Source of the DNA: JALZAQ01 sp038253885
GTDB taxonomy: Bacteria > Gemmatimonadota > Gemmatimonadetes > Gemmatimonadales > Gemmatimonadaceae
Reading direction: 5' to 3'
NCBI GenBank assembly: GCA_038253885.1
Contig: JBBSGP010000044.1
Coordinates: 1-19,823 of the forward strand
Length of the DNA stretch: 19,823 bases
Positions 7,908 through 14,768 of the stretch are shown one piece after another. The notes below the pieces were generated by a model. It was not told the origin of the DNA and did no database searches. It worked only from the letters and a program-made list of their open reading frames with translations. Made by a program: the position numbers and the translations under genes. Each line of letters starts with the position of its first letter. Position 1 is the first letter of the stretch.

Positions 7908-8529
7908 AGCTCACCTCGATGGTTCGACGATGTCCACGACTTCCCACTCCCCCTCGACCTGCGCCTCGCTCTATCGTGATGCCGACTGTCGTGCGCGCAG
8001 GCCGTGGGAGCCGCAGACGCAGCGCGCCGCCGACCAGCGTCGCACTCCCCCCCTCGCCATCGCCTACCACCACGAGCGCCGCGCCGGCGTCGCTCGCGAG
8101 ACGGGTGAGCCGGACCGCGACCGCGCGCGAGAGCTGGGGAGCGCCGTCGAGCACCACCAGCCCGAAGGCGGCGCTCCGTAGCAGGATGTCGGCGCACCAG
8201 GCTCCCCGCGCCGCGTGCTTTGGCCGCACCACCCAGAGCCCGTCCACATCTTCTGCTGCGAGCGGTGCCCAGTCCCGGGGCGCCAACGTTCGCGTCGCAT
8301 CGACGTAGCCCACCCGCAGTCCGGCGGCGATGGTGGTGCGCACGAGCTGGCGAAGCAGCGTCGTCTTCCCGCTCCCCCGTGGTCCGACGAGCTCGGTGAG
8401 CTGGCCCCGCGGCAGGCCCCGGCCGGACAGCGCGGTGTCGAGCGCGCCGACTCCCGTGGGGAGGCCGGCCCCGCTCGGCCGCTGCCCCTCGATATCGGCG
8501 ATCTGCTGCCTCAGGAGGGCGAGAGACAT
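7648..8529 (-). CDS. imuA: ImuA, RecA-like ATPase of the translesion mutasome
   Basis: A 293-residue RecA-fold protein, first gene of the imuA-imuB-dnaE2 operon. LPTGVGALDTALSG-GLPRGQLTELVG leads into the Walker A motif GPRGSGKT (49-56), and GLVVLDGAP (about 123-131) is the Walker B strand. The core ends near TIEVSYAVSVARRL (about 203-216). From about residue 208 the gene runs over the start of imuB in a different frame. The segment CTHSEVPDRRGVARSRP still looks like an ImuA tail, but the last 60 residues are Ala/Pro/Arg-rich and may be no more than read-through of the imuB insert. The ATG follows a TGATG overlap with a 21-codon upstream ORF. A candidate operator ends 4 nt before it, which leaves no room for a Shine-Dalgarno, so leaderless or coupled initiation is likely. 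Confidence 0.88.
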   Translation of the reverse strand: MSLALLRQQIADIEGQRPSGAGLPTGVGALDTALSGRGLPRGQLTELVGPRGSGKTTLLRQLVRTTIAAGLRVGYVDATRTLAPRDWAPLAAEDVDGLWVVRPKHAARGAWCADILLRSAAFGLVVLDGAPQLSRAVAVRLTRLASDAGAALVVVGDGEGGSATLVGGALRLRLPRPARTTVGITIERGAGRGGVGSRGHRRTIEVSYAVSVARRLCTHSEVPDRRGVARSRPATAPARAVADAARPAPLPPSSPPADRVLSRKRRCAEPDFGGKPRVPVSALRAGRAGCGMG

Positions 8530-8594
8530 CAGACCGAATAAAACCCGAAGATCATGGGCGCACCAGGAGAGAGATTCAGCGTCCTTTCCGGCAT
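8529..8594 (-). CDS. Possible 21-residue leader peptide upstream of imuA
   Basis: An ATG at 8594 opens 21 codons (MPERTLNLSPGAPMIFGFYSV) ending at a TGA at 8531-8529. The last base of that stop is the first base of the imuA ATG (TGATG), the geometry of termination-reinitiation coupling. The imuA-proximal operator copy (8534-8549) lies inside its last codons, and the distal copy ends 8 nt before its ATG. I see no Shine-Dalgarno, so it would have to be read from a leaderless transcript. An ORF this short can arise by chance; only the exact overlap and the operator placement support it. Confidence 0.3.
   Translation of the reverse strand: MPERTLNLSPGAPMIFGFYSV
8534..8549 (-). promoter_or_regulatory. 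Candidate SOS operator, imuA-proximal copy
   Basis: Read toward imuA the site is TTCGGGTTTTATTCGG, two TTCGG half-sites with an 11-bp period. It is identical over 16 bp to the copy at 8603-8618 and differs at two positions from the copy before the radical SAM gene. Its end lies 4 nt before the imuA ATG, so a repressor bound here would block transcription or initiation. The direct-repeat geometry resembles the GTTC-N7-GTTC LexA box of Alphaproteobacteria. That it binds LexA is inference. Confidence 0.65.
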
Positions 8595-8602
8595 TTTCAG
8601 TG

Positions 8603-8618
8603 CCGAATAAAACCCGAA
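8603..8618 (-). promoter_or_regulatory. Candidate SOS operator, imuA-distal copy
   Basis: This is a second exact copy of TTCGGGTTTTATTCGG, 69 bp upstream of the first, six to seven helical turns away. The two could bind cooperatively, or each could serve its own transcription start. The embedded TTTTATTC is AT-rich against a GC-rich background and could overlap a -10 element. Confidence 0.65.
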
Positions 8619-8675
8619 TAGAGGGTGGGCGAATATGCCTCGGCCGGCAGGGGGACGCAAGGCCAGTGCAGGGTC

Positions 8676-8704
8676 TTACCAGCGGCGTCCGGGCCGGCTA
8701 CACT
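8676..8704 (+). promoter_or_regulatory. Possible promoter of the amidohydrolase operon
   Basis: TTACCA (8676-8681) and TACACT (8699-8704) are separated by 17 bp and each match the sigma-70 hexamers at four of six positions. They lie 38 bp before the ATG at 8742, which has GGAG at 8729-8732. Found by eye only. Confidence 0.35.
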
Positions 8705-8741
8705 GATGCTCTCGATCATTCTCCTGCCGGAGTCCCCAGCC

Positions 8742-10394
8742 ATGCGTTTCGTCACACCGGGCGCCGCGATCGCGGCCGCGATCGTCGCGGCCAGCGGCTC
8801 CGCGTCTGCCCAGGAAGGAACGTGGGCACTCACCAATGCCCGCATCGAGACGGTGACCCACGGTGTGATCGAGCGGGGGACGATCGTGATCCGCGACGGA
8901 CTGATCGTCGCAGTCGGCCCGAGCGTCACCGTTCCATCGGACGCACGGGTAGTGGATCTGACGTCGAAGACCGTCTCGCCTGGCCTCATCGACCTCACCT
9001 CCACCATGGGGCTGGCAAACGCGACGCAGCCGGCCGGCCGCGTGGCGGCGCCTGCTCCGGCACCCACGCCGGCCGCCGGCCCCATCGGCCTCGAGCCCGA
9101 CCGCACGATCGCCGACGAGCTCAAGCTCTCCGGCGCCGAGGTGAAGAGCACGCGCGACGTGGGGATCACGGCCGTGCTCGTGGCGCCCAATCGCGGCGCC
9201 TTCCGCGGCATGTCGGCGCTCGTGCCACTGCGCGACAGCGCGGGCACGAGTCGCGTGCTGCGCTCCCCTGTCGCCCTGCACATGGGCTTTCAGGGCGTCG
9301 GCTCCGGCTTCGGAGGCGACTACCCCGGTACGCTCCTCGGCGTCATCGCCTATGAGCGGCAGGCGTTCTACGACGCGCAGCGGCTCGGGCTGATGCTGGA
9401 CCGGTACCGGGCTGGCCAGCGTGGCATGGCGCGGCCGGAGTACGATGCTCGCCTCACCGCCCTCGTGCCCGTGGTGCGGGGCGCGATGCCGGTGTTCTTC
9501 GACGCGAACAACGAGAACGAGATCCGTCGCGCGGTGCGCGAGGCCAAGGAGTTCGACCTCAAGCTGGTGATCACCGGCGCGACCGAAGGATTCCGCGCAC
9601 TCGACGCGCTCGCCGGTCGCCCGGTGGTGGTCTCGGTGAACTTTCCGAAGTCGAACGAGGTCACGGGCTGGACGTACCACTGGATGATGCAACACGCGCC
9701 CAACGACAGCGCCGCCGCCGACCGCGCGGCGCGTTCCCTCATCGAGGGAAATGCAGCGACACTCCATCGCGCCGGCGTCAAGCTCGCACTCGCGTCCGGG
9801 GGAACGCGCGGGTCTGACTTCCTCTCGAATGTTCGCAAGGCGGTGACTGCCGGGCTGCCACGTGACGTGGCGCTGCAGGCGATGACGATCCGCGCCGCCG
9901 AGCTGGTCGGGATGGGTGAGGCGCTCGGGAGCATCGAGGCGGGGAAGATCGCGAATCTGGTGGTGAGCGACGGCAGCCTGCTCGGTGACAGCGCGCGCGT
10001 TCGCTGGGTATTCGTGGACGGCGTGCGCTACGAGGTCACGGCTCCCGCGCCGGCGGCGGCACGAGCAGCGGCGGCCGGCGGCGTCGCGACGGCACAGGTG
10101 GCGGGCACCTGGTCGCTGACCATCAACTCGCCGCAGGGTGCGCAGGACGCGACGCTCGTGGCGGCGCAGGACGGCACCAACTTCAGCGGCACGATGACGA
10201 GCGCGGCCGGCACGGCGCCCGTTGCGGACGGACAGGTGGTGGGCAAGGCGGTCACCTGGACGATCAGCATCACCATGGGAGGACAGTCCGTGACGATCAG
10301 CTTCACCGGTGAGGTGGATGGAAACCGGATGACCGGCTCGGCGCAGATCGGATCGTTCGGCACGGCGCCATTCAGTGGAGACAGGAAGCCATGA
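8742..10394 (+). CDS. Secreted amidohydrolase-like protein with C-terminal beta domain
   Basis: A 550-residue exported member of the imidazolonepropionase-related amidohydrolase superfamily. The ATG at 8742 gives a signal peptide (MRFVTPGAAIAAAIVAASGS, then ASAQ) and has GGAG nine bases upstream; an earlier in-frame start at 8625 would bury the signal. The N-terminal beta sandwich (ALTNARIETVTHGVIERG) and the closing SIEAGKIANLVVSDG are typical. The metal-binding G-L-I-D-A-H-x-H motif reads GLIDLTST (81-88), so both ligand histidines are missing, and the later His and Asp ligands are not evident. About 95 C-terminal residues (GTWSLTINSP to the end) form a separate beta-strand-rich domain. It is probably a non-catalytic or altered partner of the next gene. 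The stop overlaps that gene's start as ATGA. Confidence 0.8.
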   Translation: MRFVTPGAAIAAAIVAASGSASAQEGTWALTNARIETVTHGVIERGTIVIRDGLIVAVGPSVTVPSDARVVDLTSKTVSPGLIDLTSTMGLANATQPAGRVAAPAPAPTPAAGPIGLEPDRTIADELKLSGAEVKSTRDVGITAVLVAPNRGAFRGMSALVPLRDSAGTSRVLRSPVALHMGFQGVGSGFGGDYPGTLLGVIAYERQAFYDAQRLGLMLDRYRAGQRGMARPEYDARLTALVPVVRGAMPVFFDANNENEIRRAVREAKEFDLKLVITGATEGFRALDALAGRPVVVSVNFPKSNEVTGWTYHWMMQHAPNDSAAADRAARSLIEGNAATLHRAGVKLALASGGTRGSDFLSNVRKAVTAGLPRDVALQAMTIRAAELVGMGEALGSIEAGKIANLVVSDGSLLGDSARVRWVFVDGVRYEVTAPAPAAARAAAAGGVATAQVAGTWSLTINSPQGAQDATLVAAQDGTNFSGTMTSAAGTAPVADGQVVGKAVTWTISITMGGQSVTISFTGEVDGNRMTGSAQIGSFGTAPFSGDRKP

Positions 10395-11862
10395 TCACGA
10401 CCGCACGCATCCTTGCCGGCGTCGTCGCGCTCGTCGGTGGCGCCACGGTGATCAGCGCGCAGGCCCCCCCCCGGTGAGCCCGCCGCGAGACACGGCAGCG
10501 CGCGTCCGGAAGGACACCGCGCGCACGGCGCGTGACACGATCACACGGGCGCCACGGGGCGACACCGCGGTGCTGGCCGCGCACATTCCGCCCGCGGCTC
10601 GTCTGGTCGCGATCACCAACGCGACGATCCTCACCGCCAGTCACGGCACAATCGAGAAGGGGACGATTCTCATCCGCGACGGCAAGATCGCCGCGGTCGG
10701 CTCGAATGTGACGGTTCCAGCCGGAGCCCAGGTGATCGACGGCACGGGCAAGTACGTGATGCCCGGCATCATCGATGCCCACTCGCACTCCGCCGGCGAG
10801 GCGATCAACGAAGGCACCCGCTCGGTGACGGCGGAAGTGCGCATGTCCGACGTCATCCGGCAGGATGGCGCCGGTCTCTATCGCGAGCTGGCAGGCGGAG
10901 TCACAGCTCTCAACATCCTGCACGGGTCGGCGAACACGATCGGCGGCCAGAACGTCGTGGTGAAGACGCGTTGGGGACTGCCGGTGGACAGCCTGATCTT
11001 CAAGGGGGCACCGCCGGGCATCAAGTTCGCGCTCGGAGAGAACGTCCGTCAGACGAACGGCTCGCCTCCGCCCGGTCGCGCCCGGCGATATCCCTTCACG
11101 CGCATGGGTGTGGAGCAGCTCCTCCGCGAGCGGTTCACGGCGGCGCAGGCGTACCGTACCCAGTGGCAGAGCTACGAGAAGGCCAGGCGCGATGGGAAAA
11201 AGGGGGAGGTGGCTCCCATTCCACCCCGCCGAGACCTGCAGCTCGACGCGCTGGTGGAGATCCTGGAGGGGAAGCGGCTGGTGCACGCGCACTCCTACCG
11301 CGAGGACGAGATCCTGATGCTGCTCCAGGTGGCCAAGGATTTCGGCTTCAAGGTGGCCAGCTTCCAGCACGTGCTGGAGGGCTACAAGGTCGCGGACGAG
11401 CTCGCGGCGGCTGGAAGCGGAGGGTCGACATTTGCCGACAACTGGGCGTACAAGCTCGAGGCGTGGGACGCGATCCCGTACAATGCCACCCTGATGGCCG
11501 ATCGAGGGGTTGTCGTGTCCATCAACTCCGATTCCGATGAGCGGGCGCGCCGGCTCTATCAGGAGGCTGCCAAGGCGATGCACTACGGCGGCGCGTCGGA
11601 GGAAGCCGCGTTGCGGATGATCACCCTCAATGCGGCGATCCAGCTCGGGGTCGACAAGATGACGGGCTCGATCGATGTCGGAAAGGATGCCGACCTGGCG
11701 ATCTTCAGCGGCCACCCGTTCGCACCGGCGTCGCGTGTGGAGATGACTCTGATCGACGGGCGTACGTTCTTCGATCGCCGCACCGCACCGACGCTGGAGA
11801 GCCAGATGCAGCAGCAGCGCCGCGTGCGCGCAGTGACGACGTCGAACGGAGGTGCCCAGTGA
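10391..11862 (+). pseudogene. Secreted amidohydrolase, catalytic type, with a frameshift in a C9 tract
   Basis: This is a metal-dependent amidohydrolase with an intact active site. IDAHSH has the HxH at 10780-10788, GIKFALGEN carries the likely bridging lysine, VHAHSYRED and SFQHVLEGY give two further histidines, and NSDSDE the aspartate. The real start is the ATG at 10391, which overlaps the previous stop (ATGA) and encodes a signal peptide (MITTARILAGVVALVGGATV, then ISAQAPP). That frame hits TGA at 10475-10477. Adding one C to the C9 tract (10464-10472) joins it to the long downstream frame and gives exactly 491 codons. The break is therefore a 1-nt deletion, a sequencing error, or a phase-variable off state. 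The alternative start at 10375 yields an Arg-rich, signal-less N-terminus and is unlikely. The substrate is unknown; peptidase-like or cyclic-imide activity is possible. Confidence 0.8.
10464..10472 (+). repeat. C9 homopolymer at the amidohydrolase frameshift
   Basis: Nine consecutive C, flanked by GG on both sides, lie at the signal peptide/mature junction. Ten would put the signal peptide in frame with the catalytic domain. Ten-base C or G tracts in the dehydratase (1261-1270) and dnaE2 (5226-5235) genes are in frame. Confidence 0.85.
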
Positions 11863-13193
11863 GACTCTGGGCAGTAGGTCTGTTCGGTCGCGTGATACTG
11901 GCCATGACGCTTGTCACGAGCACCATCGCCGCGCAGGCGGCAAAGCCGGCGGCGGCGCCCTCGTCTCCGGTCGTGCCGGCGGCGTACGCGATCCGGAACG
12001 CGACAATCGTTCCGGTTGTCGGTCCTCGGATCTCCGGAGGCACTGTCGTGATCCGGAATGGCCGGATCGAGGCCGTGGGGGCCGCCGTCGCCGTGCCGCC
12101 AGACGCCACCGCCATCGATGGAACAGGCATGTTCGTCTATCCGGGCCTCATTGACTCGGGGACACAGCTCGGTCTGGTGGAGATCGAGTCGGTGCCGGGA
12201 GGCATCGACACCCAGGAGCTGGGAGAGCTCAACCCGAGCGACGTGACGCTCAGCGCGATCAACGTCAACTCCGAGATCATCCCGACGGTGCGCGTGAACG
12301 GTATCACGTCGGCGATCTCGGCGGCGGGCGGCAATCTCGTGAGCGGACAGGCGGCGCTCATCGACTTGGCCGGCTGGAACCCGCAGGAGGCGGCGGTGAA
12401 CGGTCACGCCGCGATGGTGGTCGTGTACCCGCGCGTGGCGGGCGGACGTGGTGCCCGCTTCCGCGCGCCGGCCGCCGAAGATCCGGCGGACGCCATGAAC
12501 CGCCAGGTACGTCAGCTTCGCGACTACTTCGCCGAAGCGAAGGCGTACGCCGATCTGAAGGGAAAGACGAGTGCGAGCCCGGATGGGACGAGGAAGCCGA
12601 ATCTGTCGATGGAGGCCATGCTCCCGGTGATACGCGGCGACATGCCGGTGCTGTTCGACGTTCAGACCGCGGGTCAGATTCGCGGCGCGCTGGCGCTCGC
12701 CGACTCCTTCCATCTCAAGGCCATCCTGCGCGGCGCCCGCGAAGGATGGATGCTCGCCGACACGCTGGCCGCGCGAAAGATCCCGGTGATCGTCGGCCCC
12801 ACCACCGAATCACCGGACATGGACTCGCCATACGACGAGATCTACGCGAACCCGGGCGTGCTCGCGAAGGCCGGGGTGAAGATCGCTTTCCAGACCGCGT
12901 CCGCGTCGGATTCCCGCAATCTTCCCTACAACGCCGCTCTTGCTGTCGCTTACGGCCTCGACGCCGATGAAGCGCTTCGAGCGCTGACCATCAACCCGGC
13001 TCAGATCTGGGGCGTCGGCGACCGCTATGGCAGCATCGAAGCGGGAAAGGTCGCCAACATCATCGTCACCACCGGCGACCCTCTGGACGTCCGCAGCACG
13101 GTGCAACACCTCTTCATTCGCGGCCAGGAGATCTCGCTCATGGACCGGCACCGCAGGCTGTACGAGCAGTTTCGAGCCCGGCCCAAGCGATAG
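11859..13193 (+). CDS. Secreted amidohydrolase-like protein lacking the HxH motif
   Basis: A 444-residue third member of the amidohydrolase operon. It starts at GTG 11859, which overlaps the previous stop (GTGA) and has GGAGGTG at 11848-11854. The signal peptide spans about 1-25 (VGLFGRVILAMTLVTSTIAA). The family's N-terminal sandwich (AIRNATIVPVVGPRISGG) and C-terminal YGSIEAGKVANIIVTTGDPL are clear. Where catalytic members have IDAHTH this protein reads IDSGTQ (98-103), so the first two metal ligands are lost. LPVIRGDMPVLFDVQTAGQI closely parallels the first gene's VPVVRGAMPVFFDANNENEI, so the two outer genes are more like each other than like the middle one. A structural partner or scaffold role for the catalytic subunit is inferred from this pattern. 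Confidence 0.8.
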   Translation: MRLWAVGLFGRVILAMTLVTSTIAAQAAKPAAAPSSPVVPAAYAIRNATIVPVVGPRISGGTVVIRNGRIEAVGAAVAVPPDATAIDGTGMFVYPGLIDSGTQLGLVEIESVPGGIDTQELGELNPSDVTLSAINVNSEIIPTVRVNGITSAISAAGGNLVSGQAALIDLAGWNPQEAAVNGHAAMVVVYPRVAGGRGARFRAPAAEDPADAMNRQVRQLRDYFAEAKAYADLKGKTSASPDGTRKPNLSMEAMLPVIRGDMPVLFDVQTAGQIRGALALADSFHLKAILRGAREGWMLADTLAARKIPVIVGPTTESPDMDSPYDEIYANPGVLAKAGVKIAFQTASASDSRNLPYNAALAVAYGLDADEALRALTINPAQIWGVGDRYGSIEAGKVANIIVTTGDPLDVRSTVQHLFIRGQEISLMDRHRRLYEQFRARPKR

Positions 13194-13214
13194 GCGACCG
13201 CGCAGGAAACTCTC

Positions 13215-14276
13215 TCAGAGCTCCAACATCAGTTGGAGCGCCGCCGTGTCCGTTGCCACCTCATCCGGCTCCTCGTCGGCGTGCGAGCCATCCTGCACAC
13301 CGTACTTTCGGCACAGACGTGAGAAGAAGGCCTGCAGCCCGGCGCGGTAGCGGTCGCTGACGTGCGGACTCCGGGCATACGCGCTGCGGTAGCGGCCGGC
13401 GAGATGCGGGAACTCCTGCTCGATGAACGGGAGATAGCGTTGTCGAGCGGCGCTCTGGAGGCGGAGGGCGCACGCACCGACATAGGTGGCGCCGGCCGCG
13501 GCGACACGCTTCACCAACGCCTCGAGCGCCCGAGGATCATCGGTGATGCCGGGCAGCACGGGCATGCAGTTTATCCCGGCGTCGATGCCCGCCGCGCGCA
13601 GACGCTCCAGGGCGCGAAGGCGGGACTCGGGTGTCGGCGCGCGGGGCTCGAGCCGGCGCGCGAGGTCGCGATCGAGGGTGATGAGCGACAGATGGACCGA
13701 CACGCGCGAGTGTCGCTTGATCCGGGCCAGGACGTCGATGTCGCGCGTGATCAGGGGACTCTTCGTGATGACGACGACCTCGAGCCCAGGATGCTGCGCC
13801 AACGTCTCCAGGATTCCCCTGGTCACGCGAAAGCGCCGCTCCGCCGGCTGATAGGGGTCGGTGGCGGTGCCGATGACCACTGCCTCGCCGCGAATGAGAT
13901 TCAGGTGCCGGTCGCTCCCTTGTCTGAGCGCGCGCGCCAGCTGTTGAGGGGCATTCTGTTTCACGAAGATGTGCCGCTCGAATGCCAGCCATGGAGGCAT
14001 GGCAGCGAAGTCGCGACTGAGACTATCGTCGAGACGCTCCGATGCCGCCCCCCGTTCCATGACGTAGCGATGCGCGTAGCGGGCGTAGCAGTAGGCGCAA
14101 CCGAAAGCGCATCCGACGTACGGGTTCACCGACCAGAACCCCATGCCCGTCACGTCCGGCCCATTCAGAACGCTCTTCGCGTACGTGCCGTGATACGTGA
14201 TGTCTTTCTGCGCTCCCAGCACCGGCAGTTGGCGTGACTTCGCCCCGGCGAAGAGCGACGATTGGGTGAATGTCAT
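13215..14276 (-). CDS. PA0069/Rv2578c-type radical SAM protein (SplB-related)
   Basis: A 353-residue radical SAM enzyme of the COG1533 group. The [4Fe-4S] ligands are C56, C60 and C63 in CAFGCAYC, followed by the TIM-barrel strands VVIGTATDPYQPAE and VVVITKSPLITRDID. Length and the opening SRQLPVLGAQKDITYHGTYA match the PA0069/Rv2578c family rather than true spore photoproduct lyase. The reaction is not known; a role in DNA or nucleotide damage repair is suspected because relatives sit in DNA-damage regulons. A copy of the operator found before imuA lies 12 nt upstream of its ATG, which supports damage-inducible expression here. The gene is convergent with the amidohydrolase operon (21-bp gap) and divergent from the lipoprotein pair. 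Confidence 0.85.
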   Translation of the reverse strand: MTFTQSSLFAGAKSRQLPVLGAQKDITYHGTYAKSVLNGPDVTGMGFWSVNPYVGCAFGCAYCYARYAHRYVMERGAASERLDDSLSRDFAAMPPWLAFERHIFVKQNAPQQLARALRQGSDRHLNLIRGEAVVIGTATDPYQPAERRFRVTRGILETLAQHPGLEVVVITKSPLITRDIDVLARIKRHSRVSVHLSLITLDRDLARRLEPRAPTPESRLRALERLRAAGIDAGINCMPVLPGITDDPRALEALVKRVAAAGATYVGACALRLQSAARQRYLPFIEQEFPHLAGRYRSAYARSPHVSDRYRAGLQAFFSRLCRKYGVQDGSHADEEPDEVATDTAALQLMLEL

Positions 14277-14288
14277 TTGGACAGCTTA

Positions 14289-14304
14289 CCGAACAAAAAC
14301 CGAA
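14289..14304 (-). promoter_or_regulatory. Candidate SOS operator before the radical SAM gene
   Basis: Read toward the radical SAM gene the site is TTCGGTTTTTGTTCGG, matching the imuA operators at 14 of 16 positions with the same 11-bp half-site period. It ends 12 nt before the ATG at 14276. It lies in the divergent region 14277-14390 and could also affect the lipoprotein genes on the other strand, whose ATG is 86 bp away. Confidence 0.65.
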
Positions 14305-14390
14305 TCCACAAGGCGCACGCTCTGTGCAGCTACTTGGAACAGCCCTTGCTCCTCCTCCGTCGTTGCTTCTCACCATACCAGGAGACTTCG

Positions 14391-14768
14391 ATGCGGATCG
14401 TTCACGTCATGAGCGGAGCGTTGCTGCTGGCCGGCTGCGCGTCGGCTGGCGGAAGTGGAATCTTCCCGGAGGCCGGCGAGCCGACGGCGGCGATCGCCAA
14501 TGCCCAGCGCCTCATCAGCGAGGCGCAGCAAGCGGGTGCCGACTCACTGGCGTCAGCGGCGATGGCGTCCGCACGGCAGAACCTCGCCACCGCCCAGGCC
14601 GAGCTCGGCACCAACCACAACAGCAACAAGGCAGCACTGAAAGCGCGCGAAGCAGCGGCGGATGCGTCGTATGCTCGGGCGCAGACGGAGCGCACTATGG
14701 CCGAGCGGCAGGAAGCTCAGGCACGTCAGGCCCTGTCGACTCTGCCGCCGAGCGGAGGTGCCCGATGA
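14391..14768 (+). CDS. DUF4398-type lipoprotein
   Basis: A 125-residue exported lipoprotein. MRIVHVMSGALLLAGC ends in a lipobox with the acylated cysteine at C16. The mature part is one long Ala/Gln/Glu-rich helical region with the DUF4398 pattern (AAIANAQRLISEAQQAGADS, later LKAREAAADASYARAQ), likely a coiled coil. The start at 14391 has GGAG at 14381-14384 and is the only one that gives a proper signal; a longer frame from 14262 would bury it. The stop overlaps the next gene as ATGA. It probably acts in the periplasm beside the OmpA-type partner, but DUF4398 has no established biochemical function. Confidence 0.8.
   Translation: MRIVHVMSGALLLAGCASAGGSGIFPEAGEPTAAIANAQRLISEAQQAGADSLASAAMASARQNLATAQAELGTNHNSNKAALKAREAAADASYARAQTERTMAERQEAQARQALSTLPPSGGAR

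Noticed and set aside
8597..9283. A 228-codon - strand frame across the amidohydrolase start
   Set aside because: It is antisense to the signal peptide and N-terminal domain of a better-supported gene and shows no family resemblance.
13194..13214. A terminator between the convergent amidohydrolase and radical SAM genes
   Set aside because: The 21-bp gap holds no stem-loop or T-run that I can see.
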